This document shows positions 25,614 to 34,881 of a stretch of 64,000 nucleotides of DNA, in pieces. The notes beneath the pieces are model-generated. The model was not told the origin of the DNA. It did not search any database and saw only the letters and a list, made by a program, of their open reading frames with translations. Made by a program: the position numbers and the translations under genes. The DNA comes from Lachnospiraceae bacterium AD3010 (GTDB lineage: Bacteria > Bacillota > Clostridia > Lachnospirales > Lachnospiraceae), in assembly GCA_000622025.1 (NCBI GenBank), contig JHWU01000008.1, positions 175,144-239,143 of the forward strand, given 5' to 3'. Numbering within the stretch: the stretch's first letter is position 1; each line of letters opens with the position of its first letter.

Positions 25614-26801
25614 TCAGAACTCCACAATGCCTTCGGTTTCGTTGTATCTCTTCAGGATCTTCTTTATCTTTTCTGTAGGTGTGAGGACCTTGTCCATGGA
25701 TACATCATGATTTGAAAAATCAATGATGGAAGCCAGGAATTTACCCATATCCGCGGTTTCGTACCACTCTCTTTTTAATAGCTCCGGGATCCTGTAGCTT
25801 AAATTAGTGGTGATTATCTTATCAAAGAGCCCGTTTTTGTAGGCATCATCAAACATAGCGAGCCCGTCGGTAAAGATCCCGAAGGTGCAGCAGATATAGA
25901 CCCTCTTTGCATTCATTTTTCTAAGCTTCTTCGCGGTATCCAGCATGCTTCCACCGGAAGAAATGATGTCATCCACAATGATAACATCCTTATTCTCCAC
26001 ATTGTCCCCCAGGAACTCATGGGCAACTATGGGATTTTTCCCGTCTATTACCTGGCTATAGTCTCTTCTCTTGTAGAACATACCCGTATCAGCTCCCATT
26101 ACGCCTGCGAAATAAACGGCTCTGTGAAGAGCTCCCTCGTCAGGGCTCACAATGAGAAGATGCTCCTTGTCTATCTTCATATCTCCAACATGCTGGAGAA
26201 GTGCCTGCATAAACTGATAGAAGGGAGTGAAATTATCGAAGCCGATAAGAGGTGCCGCATTCTGTATCGAGGGATCGTGGGCATCAAAGGTAATAAGCCT
26301 GTAAACACCCATAGCCGAAAGCTCTTCGAGCATAAGGGCGCAGTCCAGAGACTCCCTGGCGTTACGTTTATGCTGTCTGCTCTCGTACATAAAGGGCATA
26401 ACAACAGTGATCCTGTGTGCCTTTCCGGCAACCGCCGCGATAAGGCGCTTAAGATCCTGATAATGGTCATCCGGAGAATAGATGTTTTCGTGTCCGTACA
26501 TCTCATATGTCATGGAGCGGTTCAAAACATCGCAGAGAATGTATAGATCCTTACCCCTTATGGACTCGTTCAAAACTCCCTTTCCTTCACCTGAACCGAA
26601 ACGGGGGGTTTTGTGATCAACAATAAAGCTGTCCAGATTATAACCCTCAAAAGCCGGACTGTCGTGATACGGACGGTTATTGTCCTTTCTGAAGGAAACC
26701 AGGTAATCATTTACTTCATTCCCGAGTTCCCTGATATTATCCATAACGATGAGCTTCAGGGGTGCCGCCGGCATCCTGTTTTCTAGAACACTGCTTATCA
26801 A
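25614..26801 (-). CDS. prs: Ribose-phosphate pyrophosphokinase
   Basis: This 395-residue PRPP synthetase is longer than the common 315-residue form, as in other clostridia. Seen: the PRPP loop VIIVDDIISSGGSMLDTAKKL, and the ATP/ribose-5-P regions YSPDDHYQDLKRLIAA and VMPFMYESRQHKR. The start is TTG 26801, five to six bases after GAGGAA; the frame extending to 26903 overlaps yraN and lacks a site. It supplies PRPP for nucleotide, His and Trp synthesis. Confidence 0.93.
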   Translation of the reverse strand: MISSVLENRMPAAPLKLIVMDNIRELGNEVNDYLVSFRKDNNRPYHDSPAFEGYNLDSFIVDHKTPRFGSGEGKGVLNESIRGKDLYILCDVLNRSMTYEMYGHENIYSPDDHYQDLKRLIAAVAGKAHRITVVMPFMYESRQHKRNARESLDCALMLEELSAMGVYRLITFDAHDPSIQNAAPLIGFDNFTPFYQFMQALLQHVGDMKIDKEHLLIVSPDEGALHRAVYFAGVMGADTGMFYKRRDYSQVIDGKNPIVAHEFLGDNVENKDVIIVDDIISSGGSMLDTAKKLRKMNAKRVYICCTFGIFTDGLAMFDDAYKNGLFDKIITTNLSYRIPELLKREWYETADMGKFLASIIDFSNHDVSMDKVLTPTEKIKKILKRYNETEGIVEF

Positions 26802-26883
26802 TTTTCTTCCTCTTTCAAGTTTAGTAAAAATCCTTTTTTTCCAAAGGTGCCAAATGATTCGGATGCCAAAAATACTGTGGAAT

Positions 26884-27249
26884 TCAGTAGCCCGCATACT
26901 CAAAGGCGTTTTTTATCCACTCAACCTCATCACCTGATATGGCAATAACATCATAACGGTATGATAATGATTCATCAAGAGAAAATTTTGACCTGAAATG
27001 ATCGGAGGTACGGCAGATCCTCCGCTGTTTCCGAAGATCCACAGCTTCCTCGGGGTAACCCCTGCTGTTATCACTCCTGAACTTAACTTCTCCGAAGCAG
27101 ATCACACCCTCGCTGTCGGAAAAGATAAGATCTATCTCACCAAAACTGCAGCTATAGTTTCTCTCTAAAATGCTGCAGCCCATTTTTTCAAGAAATCCCG
27201 CCGCCTTATTTTCTTCTTTCTTCCCGAGAGAACGGGTGTTATCTCTTAT
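26884..27249 (-). CDS. yraN: YraN/UPF0102 endonuclease-like protein, start codon unclear
   Basis: The family core is clear: NTRSLGKKEENKAAGFLE, LERNY, GEIDLIF and the FGEVKFRS (ExK) nuclease motif. The first ATG (27181-27183) would delete the conserved N-terminus. Upstream the frame is open, but has no ATG, GTG or TTG; ATA at 27247-27249 stands where IRDNTRSLG would start in relatives. The coordinates given include that region. It overlaps ylqH by 11 bases, so coupled re-initiation is possible. A sequencing error or mutated start is an alternative. Confidence 0.7.
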   Translation of the reverse strand: MRDNTRSLGKKEENKAAGFLEKMGCSILERNYSCSFGEIDLIFSDSEGVICFGEVKFRSDNSRGYPEEAVDLRKQRRICRTSDHFRSKFSLDESLSYRYDVIAISGDEVEWIKNAFEYAGY

Positions 27250-27550
27250 TTGCGTTGTAAATCTCCATCTTCTGCTTCAGCTTGTCCATCCTGTCAACAA
27301 ATACCAGCACCTCTGCCACTACCTCATAGAGCTCCGGCGGAATGGCATCCCCTATCTCAAGGCTTGACAGGGTGTCTGCCAGCTTGCTGTCCTCATGAAC
27401 CGGTACGTCAGATTCCTGTGCGGCAGCGATTATCTTTTCCGCGATCGCTCCCTTTCCGGAGGCCACGACCGTAGGAGCGATATTTGCAGGGTCATAGGCA
27501 ATGGCAACTGCAGTCTTTACTTTATCCTTATCCTTAATTTTTTCCGCCAT
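27239..27550 (-). CDS. ylqH: FlhB C-terminal domain homologue (YlqH/FlhX-like)
   Basis: This 103-residue protein corresponds to the cytoplasmic C-terminal domain of FlhB/YscU type III export proteins: TAVAIAYDPANIAPTVVASGKG is the counterpart of the region after the NPTH cleavage site, followed by PVHEDSKLADTLSSLEIGDAIP and ELYEVVAEVLVFV. The membrane part is missing. The NPTH site itself is replaced by DPANIAP. In Bacillus the same neighbour order (rplS-ylqF-rnhB-ylqG-ylqH) is present. Role unknown. Confidence 0.88.
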   Translation of the reverse strand: MAEKIKDKDKVKTAVAIAYDPANIAPTVVASGKGAIAEKIIAAAQESDVPVHEDSKLADTLSSLEIGDAIPPELYEVVAEVLVFVDRMDKLKQKMEIYNANKR

Positions 27551-27552
27551 AG

Positions 27553-29403
27553 CTATGCCCTTATGTCAAATGAAGTGGTCTGTATGAGCTTTTCATTTGC
27601 GCCACGGTTAAACATTATATCCGGAACATCTCTGGCTTCCTTATTCAGTGCGACATCGGAATGCATTTTATACCCGCGTTTTGCCAGATTCTCATCAAGC
27701 TCATGTAAATGCTCTCCGATAAAGTCAAGCATCTCCTCCCTCTGCAGGATAAAGTGGGTTTTTACATTTTCACCGTTTGTCATCTGGACATGGATATCCA
27801 TAGTGCCTAAATGCTGCATATCAAGATGAAGAAGGGCAGACACATTTCCGTCCTTCTTTGCCAGATTCTTTTTATTCGTATAGACGTATAGATCTCCGTG
27901 GGCTTTTTCCTCATTCATCTTGAGGGGCAGCTGCATATAGGTCATCACATTATTAAGCTGGTTCATAAAGTCCACATTTGACTTAAGATTGTTCATTCCC
28001 TGGGCCAGGGCAGATGAACCTCTTCCCGTACTGTTGAGAAAATCAAGGGCTTTTTCGGAATTTTTAACGACTCTTTCATAGTATTCCCTGACCTTCTCCT
28101 TATCCGCAACCTCCTCCGGCTTCATAAGGAACTCATTGGTTATCCCGTTATTCAGAAGAAGCTTGTATTCATGGCTCCTCCCAAGCTCCCTTAAGGCCTG
28201 GCGAAGCTCCGGTGCAGTATCGGGGCTGTCATATTTATCAAAAAGCGCCTTCGTTAGCTCTAAGGTGTCCTTTGCAGAGAGACTGTTATCTGCAACCTTC
28301 TCCGCAAGTACATCGGGAAGACCCGCAGCCTTCATATTTTTTGCAAGATTCTCTGCACCGTCCCTGTTTAAGAGAGAATGAAGATCATCGGTCACTGTAC
28401 CGGTCAGATCCGACGCCGGATGCTTTGTACTTAAAGCTTCCGCGCTCTTTCCTGGCTCTTCACTTGATATTTCCCGCTCAGGCTTTACCCCGGCCTCCGC
28501 TTTATTTCCGGCTTCCGGAAGAGATGAAGGGTCAGAAGGATCTGCAGCGAAACCTGCATTTTCCTCACTCTGCGGCGCCTCTCCCGAAGAGTGAAGCTTA
28601 GTCTGAACTACGTTTAGCTCCTCCGGATCAAGGTTAAGTAACTCTCCTATCTTTGAAAAATCACCCTTTACGGCAGAATTAAGGGCATCCTTCATAGGGG
28701 TGCCGGAATTTCCGTCATTTTCAAAGAATAATCTGAGTATCTCCTTATTATCCTCCGGACTTTTTTCCGCGATCTCCGTAAAGCCCCGGCTCAATTCCTC
28801 CAGACTGTCCGCAATTTTATACTGATTAGACTTATAGGCCTCAAATTCCCTTATGTTTTCCTCTGTAAGCGGGATTTCAAGCTCAGTCATCTGAACGATG
28901 CTCTTTGGATCAGCAAGCGGAAATCGTGAGGTCTGGGATGCCATATTCTGCAGGGACTTTGTGTCGATCGGAAGCCCCCGCTCCATCATCGATGTCACCA
29001 GATCCCCGTTCTGCTTTGTAAGAGGCAGTCCCGCCTGTGTCAGAGCCTTGGCAACGGCACTGTTTCCGTCAAGATTTGCATAGAGAGGGGTTAAGGATAT
29101 CTTTGAATCACTGGCACCGCTTACCGTAAATGAAAGGGTCTGACCTAAGGAAAGCCCCATATTCTTTGAAAGAAAGGCATTCAGACGGGAATTGTCACCA
29201 AGAAGAAGCTCCACCGTTCCGTCATCATTGAAGCCCGTGATCTGCCCGGAAAAGGTATCTCCGGCCTTCACATAGCGCACCTGATCGGCAGGTACCGTTG
29301 AGGTTCTCTGCTGTACGCTTTCCGGCGCGACGATCTCTCTGGCGGTGTTAACGTTTGAATTAAGGTCGTATATTCCCGTATTTGAATTGACGTTAATATT
29401 CAT
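27553..29403 (-). CDS. FliK/YlqG-like hook-length-control-type protein
   Basis: This 616-residue protein has a long low-complexity acidic middle (about 280-330) and a C-terminal domain (DLYVYTNKKNLAKKDGNVSALLHLDMQHLGTMDIHVQMT) that resembles the FliK C-terminal domain, with the LGTMDIHV strand. The gene lies between rnhB and ylqH, where Bacillus has ylqG. Flagellar FliK partners with FlhB in substrate switching, so pairing with an isolated FlhB tail is notable. No other flagellar gene is in view. The stop is two bases from the ylqH ATG. Confidence 0.75.
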   Translation of the reverse strand: MNINVNSNTGIYDLNSNVNTAREIVAPESVQQRTSTVPADQVRYVKAGDTFSGQITGFNDDGTVELLLGDNSRLNAFLSKNMGLSLGQTLSFTVSGASDSKISLTPLYANLDGNSAVAKALTQAGLPLTKQNGDLVTSMMERGLPIDTKSLQNMASQTSRFPLADPKSIVQMTELEIPLTEENIREFEAYKSNQYKIADSLEELSRGFTEIAEKSPEDNKEILRLFFENDGNSGTPMKDALNSAVKGDFSKIGELLNLDPEELNVVQTKLHSSGEAPQSEENAGFAADPSDPSSLPEAGNKAEAGVKPEREISSEEPGKSAEALSTKHPASDLTGTVTDDLHSLLNRDGAENLAKNMKAAGLPDVLAEKVADNSLSAKDTLELTKALFDKYDSPDTAPELRQALRELGRSHEYKLLLNNGITNEFLMKPEEVADKEKVREYYERVVKNSEKALDFLNSTGRGSSALAQGMNNLKSNVDFMNQLNNVMTYMQLPLKMNEEKAHGDLYVYTNKKNLAKKDGNVSALLHLDMQHLGTMDIHVQMTNGENVKTHFILQREEMLDFIGEHLHELDENLAKRGYKMHSDVALNKEARDVPDIMFNRGANEKLIQTTSFDIRA

Positions 29404-29410
29404 GTGTGTA

Positions 29411-30184
29411 TTATTTTTCCAGATCTATGAAGTTTCCGATAAAGCTCATCCTGTGGATAGGGGACGGTCCCAGACTTTTTAGTGCCTCAATATGGCGCCT
29501 GTCACCGCCGTAGCCCTTATTTGAAGAAAAGAAATATCCAGGATACTTTTTATCCATTTCCTCCATATAGTGGTCACGCTTAACCTTGGCGATTATTGAG
29601 GCAGCGGCGATTGAGGCGGATTTTGCATCTCCCTTTATTATAGGGATCTGCCTTATACTGACCTCCGGGATCGTAACCGCATCATTTAATAATATATCGG
29701 GTTTTACAGAGAGATTATTAATAGCTTCCCTCATGGCTTCAAAGGTGGCATTAAGGATATTGATGCTGTCTATCCTCTTTTCATCGGCACTCCCGAAGCC
29801 GAAGGCAACTGCCTTTTCCATTATGACAGCGGAAAGCTCCTCCCTTTTCTTTGCGGAAAGCTGTTTGGAATCATTAAGATACAGAATGTCGCAGTCCTTG
29901 GGAAGAATGACCGCGGCAGCGACCACGGGACCCGCGAGAGGCCCTCTTCCAACCTCATCAATTCCGCATATATACTCATATTCCCCGTACTCCCTCTCAT
30001 AGGAAAACATTTCATACATACGTTTTCTCTCGTTTTCCAGAGCCAGAATACGTTTTTTTGCAGAATTAACAAGGGCTTTTACGCCGCTTCTTTGATCCGT
30101 AAGATAAGAAGAAATGAAGCCTTCAAGCTCTTTTTCCGGGATTTTCTTATATTTTTCACGTATTTCGGTTATCGATTCTGCCAT
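29411..30184 (-). CDS. rnhB: Ribonuclease HII
   Basis: The 257-residue protein has an N-terminal extension (about 1-70, helical) before the catalytic domain. The metal ligands are seen in CGIDEVGRGPLAGP (Asp76, Glu77) and LNDSKQLSAKKREEL, with later KGDAKSASIAAASI and the terminal LGPSPIHRMSF. It removes RNA from RNA-DNA hybrids, including single ribonucleotides. It is seven bases upstream of the YlqG-like gene. Confidence 0.95.
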   Translation of the reverse strand: MAESITEIREKYKKIPEKELEGFISSYLTDQRSGVKALVNSAKKRILALENERKRMYEMFSYEREYGEYEYICGIDEVGRGPLAGPVVAAAVILPKDCDILYLNDSKQLSAKKREELSAVIMEKAVAFGFGSADEKRIDSINILNATFEAMREAINNLSVKPDILLNDAVTIPEVSIRQIPIIKGDAKSASIAAASIIAKVKRDHYMEEMDKKYPGYFFSSNKGYGGDRRHIEALKSLGPSPIHRMSFIGNFIDLEK

Positions 30185-30227
30185 AATATATTATCTTTAC
30201 ATTTACATTTACTTCCCGGTGTCCGGA

Positions 30228-30755
30228 TCATTTGACTACCCCGAATTTCTTAAAGGGTCTGAGCCTCAAAAAGACCTTTCCTATTATCATGCTCCTGTCG
30301 ATATTTCCAACGTCATAACTTCTGGAATCCACAGAATCATTCACATTATCACCCATAACAAAATATTCATGGCTGTTAAGGGTGAGCTCCGTAGACGCTA
30401 CACCTGCTTCATCTATGGGATCCCGGTTGTATTTATAGGGAAGAACGTGCCCGTTAACAAGTATCACTCCATCCCTTATCTCAACGGTTTCCCCGGGAAG
30501 TGCTATTATCCTTTTTACGTAGTAGACCCTTTCCGACGCCGAATAGGGGAAAACGATTATGTCAAATCTTTCCGGTTCGGAAAAGCGGTAGCTTAATTTA
30601 TCCACCAGAAGTGAGTCACCGTCGCTCAAAGTGCTCTCCATGGAATCTCCGCTCACCACAGTTCTCTGAAAGCCGACAGCCTTCACTATAAGGGTCAAAA
30701 GAAGGATTATTAGGATATATATGCTATATCCGGCGATTTTTTTTATCTTTTTCAT
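30228..30755 (-). CDS. lepB: Signal peptidase I (first paralogue)
   Basis: This 175-residue protein has one N-terminal membrane anchor (about 7-28) and the catalytic dyad Ser38 (SGDSMESTL) and Lys81 (YYVKRIIALPGE). The C-terminal box GDNVNDSVDSR is present. It cleaves signal peptides outside the membrane. A second copy lies beyond rbgA; duplication around rbgA/rplS is seen in some Firmicutes. Confidence 0.95.
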   Translation of the reverse strand: MKKIKKIAGYSIYILIILLLTLIVKAVGFQRTVVSGDSMESTLSDGDSLLVDKLSYRFSEPERFDIIVFPYSASERVYYVKRIIALPGETVEIRDGVILVNGHVLPYKYNRDPIDEAGVASTELTLNSHEYFVMGDNVNDSVDSRSYDVGNIDRSMIIGKVFLRLRPFKKFGVVK

Positions 30756-30794
30756 TAATTGCAGCTTAGTAACCGTTAAGGATCAATAGCGGAT

Positions 30795-31658
30795 TTAAAT
30801 GGAAGAATTCGCCTCAGGAACGCCGTCGAGTGTAATCCTTCCCATTTTCCCGCTTCTGAAGTCATTTAAGATTATCGAGACCGCCTTATCAACATCCGGA
30901 ATTCCGCCCTTTTTAAGCGCATTTCTAGATATTGCCGCCTGCCGGAGCATTTCATCCGGAGACATTTCTTCCGTGATCTCATAAATATTATATAGTATTT
31001 GAGGATTTATGGCATTGATTTCTTTAAGAAAACGCCTGATAAGATCTTCCCGGTCAATGACCATATCATTCATGGAACCAAGGACCGCCAGTCTGAAGCC
31101 TGCGGTATCGTCGTCTATTTTCGGCCAGAGGATACCCGGTGTGTCAAGAAGCTCCAGGTTCTTTCCAAGCCTTACCCACTGCTTCCCCTTTGTTACTCCT
31201 GGCTTATTCCCTGTCTTTGTAACAGCTTTTCCCGCATAGGAGTTTATGAAGGTGGATTTCCCCACATTTGGTATGCCGACTACCATGGCCCTCATAGGAC
31301 GGTTGATTATGCCCTTTTTTTTATTCCTCTCTATCTTTTCCCTGCAGGCAGTCTTTACTCCCTCATCAATAAGCCTTAAACCCTTCCTGCTCCTTGAATC
31401 GAGAGCTACGGCGGTAATGCCCTTTGAAGCGAAGTACTCTGTCCACTTAACAGTGGCCCTCTCATCTGAGAGATCTGACTTATTAAGCAGGATGATCCTG
31501 CCCTTACCCTTTGCAAGTACATCTATATCGGGATTTCTGGTGGAAAGAGGGGCTCTGGCGTCAACAAGCTCGAGGACTAAGTCTATTATCTTTATGTCCT
31601 CCTCCATGGCTCTTTTTGCCTTCATCATGTGTCCGGGAAAATATTGAAATGATGTCAT
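30795..31658 (-). CDS. rbgA: Ribosome biogenesis GTPase RbgA (YlqF)
   Basis: This is a circularly permuted GTPase of 287 residues: G4 NKSDL, then G5 ALDSRSRKG, G1 GIPNVGKSTF and G3 DTPGILWP. The N-terminus FQYFPGHMMKAKRAMEED is characteristic. ATG 31656-31658 follows AAAGGA; a longer frame to 31700 would overlap lepB. It completes late 50S assembly, which fits its position next to rplS. Confidence 0.96.
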   Translation of the reverse strand: MTSFQYFPGHMMKAKRAMEEDIKIIDLVLELVDARAPLSTRNPDIDVLAKGKGRIILLNKSDLSDERATVKWTEYFASKGITAVALDSRSRKGLRLIDEGVKTACREKIERNKKKGIINRPMRAMVVGIPNVGKSTFINSYAGKAVTKTGNKPGVTKGKQWVRLGKNLELLDTPGILWPKIDDDTAGFRLAVLGSMNDMVIDREDLIRRFLKEINAINPQILYNIYEITEEMSPDEMLRQAAISRNALKKGGIPDVDKAVSIILNDFRSGKMGRITLDGVPEANSSI

Positions 31659-31668
31659 TGGTTTTCCT

Positions 31669-32250
31669 TTACTGTACAAATCCGATGCCGGTGTCTCCAC
31701 CTGCCATATGGAACCAGGCCTTACCTGTGATATGCTTTCTGTTTACGCTTCCAAGACTTGCGGCGCGGCTGTCCTCCGAGGAATTGCAGTTATCCCCCAT
31801 CAGAAAGAACTCATCATCGGAAAGCACTATCTCATCGGCTGCGATACCCGGGTCCGAGATCATATCGTCAAACATATCGTTCTGGGGTTCATTATTAAGA
31901 TAAAGGATCCCGTCCTTTATCTCTATCCTGTCTCCGGGCACGCCAACCACCCTTTTTACCGAAAGATGGGCATTGGCATTTCCGTTCGGGAGAAACGCAA
32001 CAACATCCCCTCTCTTCGGTGCGATAAGGTTATAAACCACCCTGTTTAGGAATACCACCTGTCCGTTATACAGCGAGGGCTCCATCGAGCTTCCTATAAC
32101 AGTCGTTTTTATACCCAGGGTATAAACAAAGAAGTAAGCGAGAAGTGTACCCAAAAAAACCATAAAAAGCCAGCTCATAAACATAGCCAGCTTTTCATTG
32201 GTGATCCTTTTTTCTTTTTTATAGAAGCTTAAGCCCCTGTGTTTAGCCAT
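31669..32250 (-). CDS. lepB: Signal peptidase I (second paralogue)
   Basis: This 193-residue protein has a basic cytoplasmic tail, a membrane anchor (about 22-45), catalytic Ser55 (IGSSMEPSL) and Lys99 (SVKRVVGVPGD), and the box GDNCNSSEDSR. It is nine bases downstream of rplS and ten upstream of rbgA. Sequence differences from the first copy suggest distinct substrate ranges. Confidence 0.95.
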   Translation of the reverse strand: MAKHRGLSFYKKEKRITNEKLAMFMSWLFMVFLGTLLAYFFVYTLGIKTTVIGSSMEPSLYNGQVVFLNRVVYNLIAPKRGDVVAFLPNGNANAHLSVKRVVGVPGDRIEIKDGILYLNNEPQNDMFDDMISDPGIAADEIVLSDDEFFLMGDNCNSSEDSRAASLGSVNRKHITGKAWFHMAGGDTGIGFVQ

Positions 32251-32259
32251 AGTATCCTA

Positions 32260-32610
32260 TCAGTCAACGATCTCCTTAAGCTTGGAGCGCTTTCCGGTCC
32301 TCTGACGAAGGAAGAAGAGCTTCGCACGTCTTGCCTTACCGGAGCGGATAACCTCAACCTTTTCAACATTGGGGGAATGAATGGGGAAGGTCTTTTCAAC
32401 TCCCACACCATAGCTGTTCTTTCTTACTGTGAAGGTGGCTCTGTTGCTTCCGCCCTGCTTCTTGATAACAGTTCCCTCAAAGACCTGGACCCTGGACTTG
32501 TCACCCTCTGTGATCCTGTTATAAACCTTGACGGTATCACCCACGGTAAACTGGGGAACCTCGGCCTTCAGCTGTTCTTTTTCAAGTTCCTTGATGATTT
32601 CTGCGTTCAT
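32260..32610 (-). CDS. rplS: 50S ribosomal protein L19
   Basis: This is a full-length, 116-residue L19. The signature [31 protein letters not shown] and the end [20 protein letters not shown] are clear. GGAGG precedes the ATG. It stands at the head of the rplS-lepB-rbgA-lepB-rnhB block, with its own promoter and a leader of about 170 bases. Confidence 0.98.
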   Translation of the reverse strand: MNAEIIKELEKEQLKAEVPQFTVGDTVKVYNRITEGDKSRVQVFEGTVIKKQGGSNRATFTVRKNSYGVGVEKTFPIHSPNVEKVEVIRSGKARRAKLFFLRQRTGKRSKLKEIVD

Positions 32611-32786
32611 TATATAAAACCTCCATACGTACCAGACAATAAATTGTTTAACTCTGAAGTAAACTCCGCATTATCCGGCAATTTGACGTTCTTAACACCA
32701 TTTATATGCGACTATTCTAAAAATACCGCCGGTGACAGAGGACCATCGCCTAAAGACCTCAGTATTGAGAAGTCTCACGAAATGCA

Positions 32787-32815
32787 AGATTACCATATCC
32801 GGAGAAAAAATGCAA
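32787..32815 (-). promoter_or_regulatory. Promoter and long leader of the rplS operon
   Basis: The minus strand has TTGCAT (32810-32815), 17 bases, then TAATCT (32787-32792). Transcription from about 32780 would give a leader of about 170 bases before rplS, containing CTCA/TGAG and other inverted segments. Firmicutes are known to have an L19 leader RNA, but I cannot match its consensus by eye. Confidence 0.5.
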
Positions 32816-32862
32816 GTCTGGAAATATTTTACGCCAGGATAAACGGCAAACCTGTTTCATTA

Positions 32863-34296
32863 TCATGTAAGACTACCGATATAGTAAAATCCTTCGGCTC
32901 TGTCGAGACGGACATTTACGATCTCTCCGATAAGGGAGCTGTCACCTCTTAAGTGAACAACGGTATTCTGGGGTATGCGGCCGGTCAGCATGGCCGGATC
33001 CTTTTCATTAACTGATTCGATAAGTACAGGAAGTGTCCTTCCAACGAGGAGAGATATACGTTTTTTTGCTGTTTCCTGCACGGTCTTTAAGACCCGGTCA
33101 AAACACTTATGTATCTCCTCCTCACTCATCCTGAATTCAAGAGCTGCCGCAGGAGTTCCGGTTCTCTTCGAATAGATAAAGGTAAAGGCTCCGTCAAAGC
33201 CTGCTTCTTTTATTACAGAAACGGTATCCTCCACATCCTCCGCTGTTTCGGTCGGATAACCCACAATAATATCAGTCGTTATTGCAATGTCCGGGATCCT
33301 TTCCCGGAGCTTCTTTACGATAAGAAGGTAGTCCTCTTTTGTATAATGCCGGTTCATATCCTTAAGAACACTGCTGCTCCCGGACTGCAGGGCGAGATGC
33401 AGATGAGAACAGATCTTTTCCGATGAAGCCATTACATTGATAAGCTCATCACTTAAATCCTTCGGATGGCTGGACATAAAGCGTATGCGTTTTAACCCCT
33501 CGATCCTTTCGATCTCTCTTAAAAGCTCCGGAAAGGTGACTTTATCCGGAAGGGTCTTTCCGTAGGAATTAACGTTCTGTCCGAGGAGCATTACCTCCTT
33601 TACCCCGTCGGAAACAAGAGCCTCTATCTCTCTTATGATATCCTTTATCTCCCGGCTTCTCTCCCTGCCCCTGACATAGGGTACTATGCAGTAGCTGCAG
33701 AAATTATTGCAGCCGTACATTATATTTACGCCGCTCTTAAATGGATATTTGCGCTTTGAAGGCAGCTCTTCCACTATTTCTTTTTCATGCTCCCAGATAT
33801 CGATTATCTGTGAGCCGGACTCGATCCTTTCATAGAGAAGCTCAGCAAGCTTATAGATATTGTGGGTTCCGAAAATAAGATCCACAAAGGGATAGCTTTT
33901 CTTTATCTTCTCAATAACAGAGCTTTCCTGCATCATACAGCCGGAAAGACATATGAGAAGATCAGGGTTTTTATCCTTTAGGCCCTTAAGAACCCCAAGT
34001 CTTCCATAGACACGCTGATCCGCATTATCCCTTACCGTGCAGGTGTTATATAAAATAACATCTGCTTCCTCTTCACTCCCGGAGCTTTCAAAGCCGGACT
34101 TAATAAAGACCCCGGCCATTTTCTCAGAATCCCTTTCGTTCATCTGACAGCCGAAGGTCTGTATGAAAAAACGGGAACGCCGCTTATTTTTTTCAAAAAA
34201 AGCAGCATTCCTTTGCATGAGCTTATTTATAAAATAATACTGTCTCTCCGGTTCCTTCCCGGGCGGGGAAGAAATAACGGGATCCCTCTCATCCAT
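32863..34296 (-). CDS. miaB: tRNA-2-methylthio-N6-dimethylallyladenosine synthase MiaB
   Basis: This is a 477-residue methylthiotransferase. The N-terminal cluster Cys are in TFGCQMNERDSE, TCTVRDNA and CLSGCMM. The radical SAM motif is CNNFCSYC, followed by IVPYVRGRERSR. A C-terminal TRAM domain is present (VLIESVNEKDPAMLTGR). It modifies A37 of tRNAs reading UNN codons. Its ATG directly abuts the stop of the cyclo-ligase gene. Confidence 0.96.
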   Translation of the reverse strand: MDERDPVISSPPGKEPERQYYFINKLMQRNAAFFEKNKRRSRFFIQTFGCQMNERDSEKMAGVFIKSGFESSGSEEEADVILYNTCTVRDNADQRVYGRLGVLKGLKDKNPDLLICLSGCMMQESSVIEKIKKSYPFVDLIFGTHNIYKLAELLYERIESGSQIIDIWEHEKEIVEELPSKRKYPFKSGVNIMYGCNNFCSYCIVPYVRGRERSREIKDIIREIEALVSDGVKEVMLLGQNVNSYGKTLPDKVTFPELLREIERIEGLKRIRFMSSHPKDLSDELINVMASSEKICSHLHLALQSGSSSVLKDMNRHYTKEDYLLIVKKLRERIPDIAITTDIIVGYPTETAEDVEDTVSVIKEAGFDGAFTFIYSKRTGTPAAALEFRMSEEEIHKCFDRVLKTVQETAKKRISLLVGRTLPVLIESVNEKDPAMLTGRIPQNTVVHLRGDSSLIGEIVNVRLDRAEGFYYIGSLT

Positions 34297-34881
34297 TTAA
34301 CGTATAACCTCTTTTTCTGTGATTATCATATCCACCGGAACATCCCACTCCTCCGTGGGAACCTGCTCCACAACCTGACAGGCAAAGCCTAAGGCTATCT
34401 TCCATACAAATTTCTCATAACCATTTTCCCTTAGATACCTGTCAAAATATCCCCTGCCGTAGCCAAGTCTGTTAAAATCACGGTCAAAAGCGCAGCCCGG
34501 GATAAGCATAATATCGGGTTTGTAATCGGAAGGAGGGTATTCAACCTCCGGTTCGGGGATTCCAATGCCGTTTTTCTTAATATCCGAGATCTTTTTCACC
34601 TCATAAAATTCCATGTGTTTTTCATCAATAACCTTGGGAAGGGAGACTCTCTTTCCGCTGTTTATCATCTTAAAAACGGAATTTAAGGTGGCAACCTCTG
34701 ATCCGTAGCCGGCAAATGCAAAGATCTTTTCCGCGGTCTGGTACTCGGGAAGCTTGAAAAACCTGTCGAAGGCATAGTAGGAAGCCTTTTCCCTTTCCAC
34801 CGGAGTCATACATTCACGAAGCAGGACTATCCTTTTTCTCATTATTTCCTTGGTATCTCCGAATATAACGATATCTCCCAT
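34297..34881 (-). CDS. 5-formyltetrahydrofolate cyclo-ligase
   Basis: This 194-residue protein has the family's C-terminal signature LIPGCAFDRDFNRLGYGRGYFDRYL and the N-terminal RKRIVLLRECMTPVER. It converts 5-formyl-THF to methenyl-THF using ATP and protects the folate pool. ATG 34879-34881 overlaps the proB TGA by one base (TGATG), so proB, this gene and miaB form an operon. Confidence 0.94.
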   Translation of the reverse strand: MGDIVIFGDTKEIMRKRIVLLRECMTPVEREKASYYAFDRFFKLPEYQTAEKIFAFAGYGSEVATLNSVFKMINSGKRVSLPKVIDEKHMEFYEVKKISDIKKNGIGIPEPEVEYPPSDYKPDIMLIPGCAFDRDFNRLGYGRGYFDRYLRENGYEKFVWKIALGFACQVVEQVPTEEWDVPVDMIITEKEVIR

